A DNA stretch of 64,000 nucleotides from an uncultured Eubacteriales bacterium (GCA_900539455.1 UQCD01000001.1:1-64000), one strand, 5' to 3'. Positions 44,038 through 52,944 are shown, counted from the stretch's first letter. Notes: a model not told the origin generated them from the letters alone. Numbers and translations are program-made.

Positions 44038-45507
44038 CTATAGTATTATGCAAATAACCCCACCCTTTGAATCATTAGTAATTTTACTAATAGTATCCTG
44101 CATTTTATTCTGGGTTTCATCTGATAGCCTGTTAATCTTCATTGATATTCCGTCATTTACAATTTGTTCTATAGTCTTTCCAAAAATATTTGTATCCCAT
44201 ATTCCCGCCTCATCATCCTCAGTTTCCTTAATAAAATTCATTAAATCCTTTGCCTGCTCCTCACTGCCTACTATAGGTGCTATTTCAGTTAAAACATCTG
44301 CCTTAATCATGTGTATACTAGGTGCTTTGGCTTTAATTTTTATACCAAATTTGCTACCATTCTTAATTATTTCAGGCTCATCCAGGGTAATTTCATCTCT
44401 TTTTGGCACAACAACACCATAGCCCTTTAGACTAACTGAATTCATTGCATCCTTTACCTTTGACAATTCTTCCTTTAGCTCAACTAACTCCTTTAATGTA
44501 CTGATTAGCTCATATTCATTGGCAATATTAGTTTTTGTCAGTCCACTTAATATTTCATAATAATAGCTGTCATCAACCTCAATTAAAACATTAACATTAC
44601 CTGTTGCCATATCCTTTTTTGTAACCTTAACCTGATTTATGTACTGACAAGCTTCACAGCTATTAATCCCGTCAACATCCTTCATATAATTTAATTTTGA
44701 TAAGGTTTCCTTTGCATAGTTTATAATTTCACTTTTTAAAAAGTGAGCAGGCTCTAGCATTTCAACCCATTTTGGTACAAAAAATCCAACCTGTGAAATC
44801 TGGAAATTTTCTAAAACTTCCAGCAATATACTATTTATATCCTCAAGTTTTAGCTGTGCAATATTAACTGGTAAAACAGAAACATTATTTTCCCTTGAAA
44901 TTTCCTCTGCCAGCTCCTTTGTTTCCTTTGCGTGAGGTTTATTAGAATTTAAAATCACAACAAAGGGCTTGGAAAGACTTTTCAATTCATCTATAGTTCT
45001 TTTTTCTGGTTCATAGTAATTTTGTCTTTCAAGCTCTCCAAAGGAGCCGTCACTGGTAACAACAATACCTATTGTAGAATGGTCTTTAATAACCTTTTGT
45101 GTACCAATTTCAGCTGCTTTAGAAAAAGGAATATCGTAATCAAACCAGGGGGTCTTTACCATTCGTTCTTCTCCGTCCTCTATATGTCCTGTTGCCCCCT
45201 CTACCATATAGCCTACAGAGTCAATTATTCTAACATTAACCTCAATATCATCACCCAGCCTAATAGTCTGAGCTTTATTTGGCACAAACTTAGGCTCTGT
45301 GGTCATAATAGTTCTACCTGCTGCTGACTGTGGCAGCTCATCCTTTGTTCTGTCTAACTGATTTTTGTCCTCCAGATTTGGCAATACCATTAACTCCATA
45401 AATCTTTTAATAAAGGTAGATTTTCCTGTTCTTACAGGTCCTACTACACCTATGTATATATCTCCGCCAGTTCTTTTGTTAATATCGCTATAAATATCAT
45501 ACTTCAA
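44038..45507 (-). CDS. spoIVA: Stage IV sporulation protein A (spore coat morphogenetic ATPase)
   Basis: A cytoskeletal ATPase of about 489 residues that forms the basement layer of the spore coat around the forespore. TGGDIYIGVVGPVRTGKSTF carries the Walker A motif. SAAGRTIMTTEPKFVPN and RIIDSVGYMVEGATGH belong to the TRAFAC GTPase-like domain. The C-terminal NRLSDETQNKMQDTISKI and GGVICIIL end matches the family's membrane-targeting tail. I prefer the TTG start at 45507 (MKYDIYSDI), because GGGGGA sits upstream of it and inside the longer ATG-start version (45522). It indicates sporulation ability or recent ancestry. Confidence 0.93.
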   Translation of the reverse strand: MKYDIYSDINKRTGGDIYIGVVGPVRTGKSTFIKRFMELMVLPNLEDKNQLDRTKDELPQSAAGRTIMTTEPKFVPNKAQTIRLGDDIEVNVRIIDSVGYMVEGATGHIEDGEERMVKTPWFDYDIPFSKAAEIGTQKVIKDHSTIGIVVTSDGSFGELERQNYYEPEKRTIDELKSLSKPFVVILNSNKPHAKETKELAEEISRENNVSVLPVNIAQLKLEDINSILLEVLENFQISQVGFFVPKWVEMLEPAHFLKSEIINYAKETLSKLNYMKDVDGINSCEACQYINQVKVTKKDMATGNVNVLIEVDDSYYYEILSGLTKTNIANEYELISTLKELVELKEELSKVKDAMNSVSLKGYGVVVPKRDEITLDEPEIIKNGSKFGIKIKAKAPSIHMIKADVLTEIAPIVGSEEQAKDLMNFIKETEDDEAGIWDTNIFGKTIEQIVNDGISMKINRLSDETQNKMQDTISKITNDSKGGVICIIL

Positions 45508-45520
45508 AACAAAATCCCCC

Positions 45521-45551
45521 ATATAATAGTAGTCCTTTACTACAATTATAT
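45521..45551. repeat. Inverted repeat in the spoIVA leader
   Basis: A 13-bp inverted repeat with one mismatch (ATATAATAGTAGT and ACTACAATTATAT, 5-nt loop) covers the upstream in-frame ATG of spoIVA. It could hide that ATG in a hairpin, or be an operator. No T run follows, so it is not a terminator. Confidence 0.45.
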
Positions 45552-45573
45552 GAGGGATAACAGCTTTTAGAAC

Positions 45574-46818
45574 TTATGACCTATAATCTCCATTTATTTT
45601 TACATAATCATAGGTTAAGTCACAGCCCCAAGCCTTTGCTTCATAGCTTCCGTCATTAAGATTAACTATAATATCAATTTCTTCTTCCTTTAATACCACC
45701 TTTGCAAAATCTTCGGAAAACTCTATTCCTGAACCATTTCTGCAAACCTGAAGTGTTCCTGCCTTAGATACAATATCTACATCTACCTTGTCTATATCAA
45801 ACTCTGCATCTGCATAGCCAACAGCACAAAGAATTCTTCCCCAGTTAGCGTCCTCGCCAAACATTGCACATTTAAAAAGTGGTGAACAAATAACGCTTTT
45901 AGCTACAGTAATAGCTGTATCAATATCCTTTGCTCCCTTACAGGTACATTCAAGCACCTTAGTAGCACCTTCCCCATCTCTTGCAAGCATTTTAGTAATA
46001 TTCATCATTACTATATATAATGCCTTTTTAAATATTTCAAAGTCAGTACCTTCGCTGGTAATTTCTTCATTTCCACAAAGACCATTTGCCATAACTATTA
46101 ATGTATCATTAGTAGACTGGTCACCGTCAACACTTAAACAATTATATGTAATCTTAACAATTTCTGTAAGTGCCTTTTTTAATAGCTGGCTGCTAATAGC
46201 AACATCAGTTGTAATAAAGTTAAGAGTTGTAGCCATATTTGGATGAATCATTCCACTTCCCTTTCCCATTCCTCCCAGATGACATACTTTATCACCAATT
46301 TTAAAGGAAACTGCAACCTCCTTTGGAACTGTATCGGTTGTCATAATTGCATTTGCTGCTAAACCATTTCCATTGTAAGAAAGTCCATTAGCCAACTCCT
46401 CTATATGCTCCTCTACCGGCTCCATTTTAATAATCTGTCCAATTACACCTGTACTTGCAACTAAAACCTCTTTTTCATCTATATTAAGCACATCTGCTGC
46501 TAACTGACACATTTTTTCTGCTTTTTCATGTCCATCTGCATTGCAGGTATTAGCATTTTTTGAATTTGCAATAATAGCTCTTGCCTGTCCGTTAGTAGCT
46601 TCTAAATGCTCCTTACATACTATTACAGGAGCACCCTTTACTTTATTTTGTGTAAATACTCCAGCCGCATTACATATAACATCACTAACAACTAAGCATA
46701 AATCATTTTTATTTTTATCTGGATTGTAACCACAATTTAAACCATTTGCTTTAAAGCCTTTAGCAGCACATACACCACCGTCTAAATATTCAAAGCCTTC
46801 AAATTCAATCTTTTCCAT
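45574..46818 (-). CDS. argJ: Bifunctional ornithine acetyltransferase / N-acetylglutamate synthase
   Basis: A 414-residue enzyme of arginine synthesis that recycles the acetyl group from acetylornithine to glutamate. The self-cleavage motif GMIHPNMATTLNF contains the Thr nucleophile. KGSGMI, the NDTLIVMANG region and the C-terminal GDYRS are typical. No other arginine gene is in the window, so it stands apart from the rest of the pathway. An AGGAGG site precedes the ATG. It follows the last T7SS-locus gene. Confidence 0.95.
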   Translation of the reverse strand: MEKIEFEGFEYLDGGVCAAKGFKANGLNCGYNPDKNKNDLCLVVSDVICNAAGVFTQNKVKGAPVIVCKEHLEATNGQARAIIANSKNANTCNADGHEKAEKMCQLAADVLNIDEKEVLVASTGVIGQIIKMEPVEEHIEELANGLSYNGNGLAANAIMTTDTVPKEVAVSFKIGDKVCHLGGMGKGSGMIHPNMATTLNFITTDVAISSQLLKKALTEIVKITYNCLSVDGDQSTNDTLIVMANGLCGNEEITSEGTDFEIFKKALYIVMMNITKMLARDGEGATKVLECTCKGAKDIDTAITVAKSVICSPLFKCAMFGEDANWGRILCAVGYADAEFDIDKVDVDIVSKAGTLQVCRNGSGIEFSEDFAKVVLKEEEIDIIVNLNDGSYEAKAWGCDLTYDYVKINGDYRS

Positions 46819-46895
46819 ATAGGCCTCCTACTTTGTTTTGCATAATAATTATAAGAGGAATTTTATCATAATACAATCAATTAATCAAGTTAGCA

Positions 46896-47756
46896 CTATC
46901 CTTTTTTCTTTTTATAATTTCTGCCACCCTTACATACCATAGCATAAATTCCAGCTAAAATACAAGGTATGCCAATAACCACACTTACTAGAATAGTTCC
47001 TATAAGCTGAAACCAGGATGTACCACTTGGTAAATAGGTTCTGGAAACTGCATCATAAAATGCCACCATTGCATCCTCTGGATTATCCTTTTTATATATT
47101 ATATCCTGATTTATGTCTATAAGCCTTTTTCTTGTTCGATTAATAGTATAGCCCATTTCATAAGCCTTTCCGTCAACACTATACTGTATTGTTGCATTAA
47201 TCCTATACCCCTGTTTGCCGTCAACCTTTACATTATATAGTCTTTCATTTTCCTGATGTGTAACAACCCCTTCTATATGAACATAATCCTTATATTTTTC
47301 AGCATCTTTAAGGCTGCCTGAAATCCAAATAGGAGCTATTGAGCCAACTGCAAGACCTACAAGTAAAAAAAGGAATCCAATAAGTATAACTGCTGGAGAT
47401 TTTTTGCCCTCCTCCTTTATAGGTGGTGCATATCTGCTAAGCCAGGTTAAATTTTTATCTAATAAATCTGCATACTCTCCTGTGATTTGTCTATTATCCA
47501 AATATCGGATACCCACTATCCTTGTCTGTTCCTTATTAAAATGATTAATATCTCCCTCTTTTTCCATTACCACTTCAATATCTACTATAGCTGGCTTTCC
47601 AACCACAAGTTCTTCATATACAGAATAATCTACATAAAGCTCCATTTTTCTGTTATCAGCTCTTTTAATAATCACATTATATCTAGTACCATACTCCGTT
47701 TGTACAGTTTCCTTTTCATCAATCGTAACTGCTAATGTTACATTTTGTGTTTTCAT
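46896..47756 (-). CDS. DUF3592-like membrane protein, T7SS locus
   Basis: A 286-residue protein with three parts. A soluble beta-rich N-terminal domain (about 1-105) is followed by a membrane helix (about 122-145) and an exported region (about 150-240), then a second helix (about 250-275) and a Lys-rich tail. The exported part resembles DUF3592 (IEGVVTHQEN, then IQYSVDGKAYEMGY, then VIYKKDNPEDA-like IIYKKDNPEDA). The N-terminal domain shares the pattern E-x-x-V-(D/N)-x(4)-Y-x-x-L-V-x-G with the N-terminus of the 4-TM protein at 52945-54006. It is the last gene of the kinase/phosphatase group. The function is unknown. Confidence 0.7.
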   Translation of the reverse strand: MKTQNVTLAVTIDEKETVQTEYGTRYNVIIKRADNRKMELYVDYSVYEELVVGKPAIVDIEVVMEKEGDINHFNKEQTRIVGIRYLDNRQITGEYADLLDKNLTWLSRYAPPIKEEGKKSPAVILIGFLFLLVGLAVGSIAPIWISGSLKDAEKYKDYVHIEGVVTHQENERLYNVKVDGKQGYRINATIQYSVDGKAYEMGYTINRTRKRLIDINQDIIYKKDNPEDAMVAFYDAVSRTYLPSGTSWFQLIGTILVSVVIGIPCILAGIYAMVCKGGRNYKKKKG

Positions 47757-47821
47757 AATATTCCTTCCGTCCTTTCAATCACACATTATATAAAACTGAC
47801 CTTTCCACCTTCTAAACAAAT

Positions 47822-48334
47822 TTATATTTTCTCATTTGTATGCTTTACTACAATATCTAAATATACCTCAAAGCCATTGGTCTTTAATGCAGCATTATCT
47901 AATACTGTTGTTGCATTATCCTCAAGCAATACTGTTGCCTCATAAGCCTCTTTATTATGTAAGTTTGGTAATTTAGCTGTTATGCTTTCACCCGAATTAC
48001 CTAACCCTTCATTTTTGCTATTAGCTATAGCCTCTGTTCTGTTTATATAATTATTTGTACCATAATTAATATCTGTATTATTAGTATTCTTGTAACTATT
48101 TTTTTGATTAATTATTTGACCATTAATGTTAGCAATATTGGCATAATTAAGCGCCTCAACAGTATTTTTAGATTTCTTTTGCATATCCTTTACATATTTC
48201 TTTGCTGTAGAGCCGCTTAAATCACCTATAACCTTCCTGATATTTAAAGTAAAAAACAAAATAGCTGCAATTATTAACGCAATCAAAGCTATTATCATAC
48301 ATATAATTGCAATTAATCTAAATGTATCTGCCAT
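47822..48334 (-). CDS. Small membrane protein with two FHA-type T-x-x-L motifs, T7SS locus
   Basis: A 170-residue protein. One N-terminal membrane helix (about 6-30) is followed by a basic juxtamembrane segment, an Asn-rich low-complexity stretch (about 62-110) and a short C-terminal region. That region carries TVLL (134-137) and TTVL (142-145). Both fit the FHA-domain preference pThr-x-x-(Leu/Ile/Val). The FHA protein at 50888 carries TTVL twice, and a Ser/Thr kinase is encoded directly upstream. I infer a kinase substrate or FHA docking partner; there is no direct evidence. AGGTG precedes the start. Confidence 0.7.
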   Translation of the reverse strand: MADTFRLIAIICMIIALIALIIAAILFFTLNIRKVIGDLSGSTAKKYVKDMQKKSKNTVEALNYANIANINGQIINQKNSYKNTNNTDINYGTNNYINRTEAIANSKNEGLGNSGESITAKLPNLHNKEAYEATVLLEDNATTVLDNAALKTNGFEVYLDIVVKHTNEKI

Positions 48335-48361
48335 ATTTTCACCTGATAAAATCTTTGATTG

Positions 48362-50080
48362 TTATTCGTCCTTTCTTCCAATACTATTATAAACATCCTT
48401 TAATTCATTAATATACTCTGCTACACAGGAAAGAATTTTTTCCTGCTTAGCAATGGATTTTTCCTGTGTAACCACAATATATCCAGTTCTATCCTCTATT
48501 TCTTTTAGTAAATATTCAACATCACTATATTCAATACCTGTAGAAGCAAGGCCCTTTCTCTGGGAATACAATAGGTCAACCATTGCCTCATAAACAGTAA
48601 GCTTTATATATGGCGAATTATTATACTCATATTCATCTAAGGTTAAAAGAGCCTGACTTAATGAGTTTAATAAAGCAGTATATACATTATAATTTGGCTC
48701 AGTAGTATTCATACTATTAGACACATAATTTTTATAAAAGTTACAAATAGTATAGTAGGAAACTGCCAGCTTATAATCCTCATAGTCCTCAGATGAATTA
48801 TTAACTACATTTTCAAAAAATGTAGAAGCCTTCATAGTTCTAACCTTAAAGGAAATATTATCATTATCTATTTCATATAAATACAAATATAATACTCCAA
48901 GCTTAAAATTAAGTGTTGCATATCCTTCACTTGTAATATCAAATTTGCTGCTTTTTTCTGCAAAAGACTTGTTGTAATATTTCATAAACTCATTGCTCTC
49001 TTTATCAGAAAACTTATTGTTATCAGAATATGCTTCCAGCATTTTTATGTACGCTTCTGTTCTATATGGATAAAGATTTATTGCCTCTTTATATATCTCT
49101 ATCTTTGAATTATAGTCTGTTGCTGTACTTATATTGATTTTAGAATCGTAATCTCTATTATTTTCTGAAATAGAAAGAAACATAAACACAATTCCTGCTA
49201 TAAACATAACTAAACTAAGGGCCGTAACAGTAATAAAGCCTGTTAATTTCTTCTTTTCCTTTTTTCTATAATTTTCATCCATCTCATCATAATGCTCTAA
49301 GGCATACATTAGTTCATCACAATTTTGATACCTGTCATCTGGATTTAATTGTGTACATTTTTGCACAATATACTCCAGTCCCGATGAAAGTGACGGATTC
49401 CACTGTCTTATAGGATATAATTCATATGGTGGCTCTGCTGGATTTTGTCCTGTAAGCAGATGATATAAGGTAACACCCAGACAATAAATATCTGTTCTGG
49501 CATCTGTCTGTCCCATTCCACCAAACTGCTCTGGTGCAGCATAACCCCTAGTTCCAAGACTAACTGTATCTGTCATATTATTCTGCTTATATTCCCTTGC
49601 AATTCCAAAATCAATAAGCTTTAAATTGCCTTCCGGCTTTAGCATAATATTAGCAGGTTTCATATCTCGGTATATAATAGGTGGTTTTTGATTATGAAGA
49701 TAACTAAGCACATTACAAAGCTGTTTTGCCCATTCAACAACTAAGGCTTGTGGCTGAGGTCCGTTAGTATTTAGAATTTTATCTAAGGATTCTCCTTCTA
49801 TATAATCCATAATTACATAAATTGTTCTGCCATTATCAATAATATCAACTATTCTAGGCAATGATGGATGATCAAGTCTTTTCATAAGATTAGCCTCTGC
49901 AAGAAGGCTTTGTACAACAACCTCATTGTTTTTATCATTAGCTGCCTTGTTAATTTCTTTTACTGCCCACTGCTTATTTAATCGTTTATCCATTGCAAGA
50001 TAAACTGTTGACATTCCACCTTTTCCAATTTGTTTAAGAATTTCATATTTATTATCAATAACAGAGCCTGTTTGTGCCAT
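48362..50080 (-). CDS. Transmembrane Ser/Thr protein kinase, T7SS locus
   Basis: A 572-residue kinase. The N-terminal catalytic domain (about 12-265) has the glycine loop IGKGGMSTVY, Lys41 (WAVKEI), Glu62, YRD with Asp139, DFG (157-159) and APE (182-184), so it should be active. HRD is changed to YRD, which leaves the catalytic Asp. One membrane helix (279-304) leads to an exported C-terminal domain of about 265 residues, which looks helical and TPR-like (EAYIKMLEAYSDNNK). This layout, kinase fold-TM-exported helical domain, parallels T7SS EssB/YukC, whose kinase fold is dead. PP2C and FHA genes lie immediately upstream. PASTA repeats of PrkC-type kinases are absent. Confidence 0.88.
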   Translation of the reverse strand: MAQTGSVIDNKYEILKQIGKGGMSTVYLAMDKRLNKQWAVKEINKAANDKNNEVVVQSLLAEANLMKRLDHPSLPRIVDIIDNGRTIYVIMDYIEGESLDKILNTNGPQPQALVVEWAKQLCNVLSYLHNQKPPIIYRDMKPANIMLKPEGNLKLIDFGIAREYKQNNMTDTVSLGTRGYAAPEQFGGMGQTDARTDIYCLGVTLYHLLTGQNPAEPPYELYPIRQWNPSLSSGLEYIVQKCTQLNPDDRYQNCDELMYALEHYDEMDENYRKKEKKKLTGFITVTALSLVMFIAGIVFMFLSISENNRDYDSKINISTATDYNSKIEIYKEAINLYPYRTEAYIKMLEAYSDNNKFSDKESNEFMKYYNKSFAEKSSKFDITSEGYATLNFKLGVLYLYLYEIDNDNISFKVRTMKASTFFENVVNNSSEDYEDYKLAVSYYTICNFYKNYVSNSMNTTEPNYNVYTALLNSLSQALLTLDEYEYNNSPYIKLTVYEAMVDLLYSQRKGLASTGIEYSDVEYLLKEIEDRTGYIVVTQEKSIAKQEKILSCVAEYINELKDVYNSIGRKDE

Positions 50081-50083
50081 TTG

Positions 50084-50860
50084 CTAGTCCTCCTTTATTG
50101 ATTTTATCATTATAGCTGTAATATTATCATTTTCCATTCTATCCATATTTAATTGTATGAGTTCATTTATTCTATTATTAATAGCTTCATTAGAATTATT
50201 TTTTGAAGGACACAGCTTTTCGTATATTTCCTTTTCAGTAACTACATGCCTAAATCCATCAGAGCATAAAAGCAGTGCTTCTCCATTTAAAAGCTCACCC
50301 TCATACATTAAAACCTCAATATTTGGCACAGCACCTATACACTGCAACAATACATTTCTTCTAGGGTCTATATCTCCCTGCTCCTTAGTCATTCGTCCCA
50401 TTTTAATTTCATATGCTACAAAGGACTGATCCTCGGTAATTTGATATATATTATCAGATAATTTGTAGGTTCTTGAATCACCAACATTAACCACTAGATA
50501 TTTATTGTTAATAATTATTGTTCCTGTAATGGTAGAGCCTAAATTACAGCAATGTTCACTTCCATATTTATTTAACCTGTCATTAAGGTCAATAAGCATA
50601 TTCTCCCATTGTTTTTTTATTATACTAAATATGTCTTTTTCGTTTATTATTAAAGGTAATTGATTGTGAAACCATTTTGAAAATTCATCTATTACATATG
50701 CACTGGCAACCTCACCCTTAGACAATCCTCCCATTCCATCACATATCAGGCACACCGCCAGCTTGCAATGAGGTGTTTTTGCAAGCTTAATCATATAACT
50801 GTCTTCATTTATAGACTTTTTGATACCAACATTTGTGCCAGAACCAACTAAATAATCCAT
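50084..50860 (-). CDS. PP2C-family Ser/Thr phosphatase, T7SS locus
   Basis: A 258-residue metal-dependent phosphatase. Metal ligands are visible in INEDSYMI (Asp20), ICDGMGGLSKGEVAS (Asp41-Gly42), LLCSDGF and NDNITAIMI; VNVGDSRTYKL is also conserved. No membrane segment is present, so it acts in the cytoplasm. The start at 50860 (MDYLVGSGTNVG) follows AAAGG; nine in-frame codons upstream overlap the FHA gene's end. It lies between the FHA gene and the kinase gene, with only 3-4 bp before the kinase. It should reverse the kinase's phosphorylation. Confidence 0.93.
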   Translation of the reverse strand: MDYLVGSGTNVGIKKSINEDSYMIKLAKTPHCKLAVCLICDGMGGLSKGEVASAYVIDEFSKWFHNQLPLIINEKDIFSIIKKQWENMLIDLNDRLNKYGSEHCCNLGSTITGTIIINNKYLVVNVGDSRTYKLSDNIYQITEDQSFVAYEIKMGRMTKEQGDIDPRRNVLLQCIGAVPNIEVLMYEGELLNGEALLLCSDGFRHVVTEKEIYEKLCPSKNNSNEAINNRINELIQLNMDRMENDNITAIMIKSIKED

Positions 50861-50887
50861 TAAAATACCTTTCTTAAGTAAATTCAA

Positions 50888-52147
50888 CTAATGTTCAACA
50901 TCAAGTAATGTAAATTCATCATCTGCAAATCTTATTTTTTGACCCGGTAATATTTCATAAGACTTATCAGCATCTATTCTAATATCATCAATATATGTTC
51001 CATTTGTAGAGGAATTATCCACCACATAATATTTTCCATTAGCAATACTTATTGTGGCGTGTTTTCGGCTTATGGCATTATTATCACTAATTACATAGTC
51101 ACAATTAGCCTCGCTTTTTCCAATAACAAAGGTACACTTATTTACTGTAATCTTTTTTCCATCCTTTGTTCTAAGCAGACTAGGGTATGCAATTCTATTT
51201 AATTGTTCAAAGGAAAGCACAGTAGTTCCATAGTCTATTGCTCCTAAAACAGTAGTTCCCTTAGAATATTGTGGAACATACGGCTTACTTCCACTATTAC
51301 TATTTTGATTTATACTTCCTATACGATCAGATAAGGTCATTTGCTGTGTACCGTTTTGAACCTGCTCAATTTCCTCCTCTATAGGAGTAGCATACATAAA
51401 ATTAGGGCTACCACTTGAAAAGCTTGAAAAGCTGGTATCACTATCCTTATATACTAATCTGATACCACATACATCGCAAAAGTTATCAACATTAGTATAC
51501 TCTTTGCCACATCTTGGACATAGCTTTACATTACTGTCTAAAAATTTAGATGGGTGTGGCAGCTTAAGCTCAACCTTTTTATCACCAGAACGCATATCCT
51601 CACCATTTAATTCTCTTACAAACATTTCAAAATCAAAAACAGAAAAATTTGTATGCTGATTAAAGTATGCTATGTACTGGCTTACATAGGTACAGTCCTC
51701 AAACTGGTTAAATACAGTATCATATACTATATTCATAAAGAAGCGTTTTATGTCCTGTTCAAAATCATAATTTACAACTGGCAAATATATATATAACAGC
51801 ATCTTTGATTGAGGCTCAACAAAAATGTATTCTGTATCCAATATAAAATTTTTATTATAAAGCATCACTTTTTGTGTGTCTTTTAAGGTTTCAAGAATTG
51901 AAATAATAATATTCAAAAATCTATCCTTTGATGTAACTGATTTTAAATATTCCTTTAAGGATATATAATTAGACACCTTGTAAAAAAGCTCTGACTTATT
52001 TTTCTTTCCTGCTTCCGGATCAATAAGAGAGTTAATCTGATGACTATTTAATAACTCTATCTCCCTGGTATTAATCATTTCATTTCCACTAAGCTTTATA
52101 TGTACATACTTTTCTTTTTTCTTTTTTACAATCGCAATCCTGCTCAT
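50888..52147 (-). CDS. FHA-domain protein with zinc ribbon, T7SS locus
   Basis: A 419-residue cytoplasmic protein. Residues about 1-185 form a mixed alpha/beta domain of the kind found in FHA proteins of Firmicutes (I believe DUF6382). About 205-235 is a four-Cys zinc ribbon (CPRCGKEY then CDVCGIRL). A disordered linker carries two TTVL motifs (DNA 51215-51256). The C-terminal FHA domain (about 330-419) has IGKSEANCDYVI, ISRKHATI and NSSTNGTYIDD; the Ser, His and Asn-Gly contacts are present, with Lys replacing the usual Arg. It likely senses its own or a partner's phospho-Thr. The start was set at 52147 (MSRIAIVKK). Confidence 0.88.
   Translation of the reverse strand: MSRIAIVKKKKEKYVHIKLSGNEMINTREIELLNSHQINSLIDPEAGKKNKSELFYKVSNYISLKEYLKSVTSKDRFLNIIISILETLKDTQKVMLYNKNFILDTEYIFVEPQSKMLLYIYLPVVNYDFEQDIKRFFMNIVYDTVFNQFEDCTYVSQYIAYFNQHTNFSVFDFEMFVRELNGEDMRSGDKKVELKLPHPSKFLDSNVKLCPRCGKEYTNVDNFCDVCGIRLVYKDSDTSFSSFSSGSPNFMYATPIEEEIEQVQNGTQQMTLSDRIGSINQNSNSGSKPYVPQYSKGTTVLGAIDYGTTVLSFEQLNRIAYPSLLRTKDGKKITVNKCTFVIGKSEANCDYVISDNNAISRKHATISIANGKYYVVDNSSTNGTYIDDIRIDADKSYEILPGQKIRFADDEFTLLDVEH
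51215..51256 (-). other. Twin TTVL motifs (predicted phospho-Thr docking sites)
   Basis: Two copies of T-T-V-L, six residues apart (GTTVLGAIDYGTTVL), lie in the linker just before the FHA domain. Each offers Thr with Leu at +3, the pattern FHA domains favour. The placement allows an intramolecular switch, as in GarA-type proteins, or binding to the EssC FHA domain. Confidence 0.55.
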
Positions 52148-52175
52148 TTGTATATATCTTCCTTTCACTCTCTAT

Positions 52176-52475
52176 TTACCACATTGAACAAATAGCTGAG
52201 CCTTTTCTACACAACTCATATTCTGTTCTTGAATACTCATCCATAGAATAGTTTACCATTTTATATAAATCTATTATTCTTTGTTCTACTTCAAATAATT
52301 CATTTTTTACTTTTTTTAATCTCATATCAATATTTCGTCTTGATTGAACATCATAGGGAACATAAGCCCTAAGACAATCCAATTCGTTTATAATTCTATT
52401 TAAGTCATTTCTAAACATCAGCAAATCAATATTTTCATTTCTGACATTATTTAAATCAACTTTTATAACTGCCAT
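52176..52475 (-). CDS. Small helical protein (WXG100-sized), T7SS locus
   Basis: A 99-residue protein that looks like two long helices around a short turn (near YVPYDVQSRRN, about 38-48). It has the size and shape of a WXG100 protein but not the W-x-G turn. Cys residues occur near the C-terminus (ELCRKGSAICSMW). It starts behind GGAG and is followed eight bases later by the FHA gene in the same transcript. It may be a secreted partner or a chaperone; no family recognised. Confidence 0.65.
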   Translation of the reverse strand: MAVIKVDLNNVRNENIDLLMFRNDLNRIINELDCLRAYVPYDVQSRRNIDMRLKKVKNELFEVEQRIIDLYKMVNYSMDEYSRTEYELCRKGSAICSMW

Positions 52476-52510
52476 AATATCTCCAAACCTAACTCTATGT
52501 AGCTTTAACT

Positions 52511-52825
52511 TTATTTTTGACTTTTCTTCGCTTTTCGCTCTTCTTCTGCCTTTCTTTCCTCTTCGGCAATTTTCTCCTCTTTTGCTATCTCATCTCCAAC
52601 CTCTGAAATATCAGAGGTTAAAAACAATAGTTCATCCTTTAATTTATTAATATTTTTCTCTATATCGTTAATTTCATTATTTACTAAAAGCATTTCAGCA
52701 CATACCCAATGAGTGTTTATATCTTCTCTAAATGTCTTTATAGAATTATTTATATCCTGTAACTTCATTGCCTGTGCATTTGCGTTGGCAGATTGGCTGT
52801 GTACCAAATTCAAATCAATTCCCAT
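52511..52825 (-). CDS. Small helical protein with charged coiled-coil tail, T7SS locus
   Basis: A 104-residue helical protein. The N-half resembles a WXG100 hairpin, with Trp at the turn (INTHWVCAEML, about 38). The C-half is a charged coiled coil ending in a Glu/Lys/Arg-rich tail (EEERKAEEERKAKK). The canonical W-x-G is replaced by W-V-C. The start at 52825 (MGIDLNLVHS) has GGAGG upstream; the longer TTG version begins within that site. It is the first gene after an internal promoter (52848-52876), followed by the 99-residue protein and the FHA-phosphatase-kinase genes. Confidence 0.65.
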   Translation of the reverse strand: MGIDLNLVHSQSANANAQAMKLQDINNSIKTFREDINTHWVCAEMLLVNNEINDIEKNINKLKDELLFLTSDISEVGDEIAKEEKIAEEERKAEEERKAKKSQK

Positions 52826-52847
52826 TTTTGCCTCCAATCTACTTTAT

Positions 52848-52876
52848 AATATATACTATTTTTCTCTACTGTTCAA
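52848..52876 (-). promoter_or_regulatory. Internal promoter of the FHA/PP2C/kinase group
   Basis: On the minus strand TTGAAC and TATATT are separated by 17 bp, about 23 bp upstream of the gene starting at 52825. It would let 52825-46896 be transcribed apart from the secretion-apparatus genes. Confidence 0.55.
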
Positions 52877-52944
52877 CAAAATATTGCTCTTATAAGACTA
52901 TTAATAAATAATCTTGTAGAGGTCATAATCGACCTATTTACCTT

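Noticed and set aside
45507..45573. Sigma-E-type promoter for spoIVA
   Set aside because: A CATATAAT-like -10 is present but I found no matching -35 at the expected distance; only the inverted repeat is reported.
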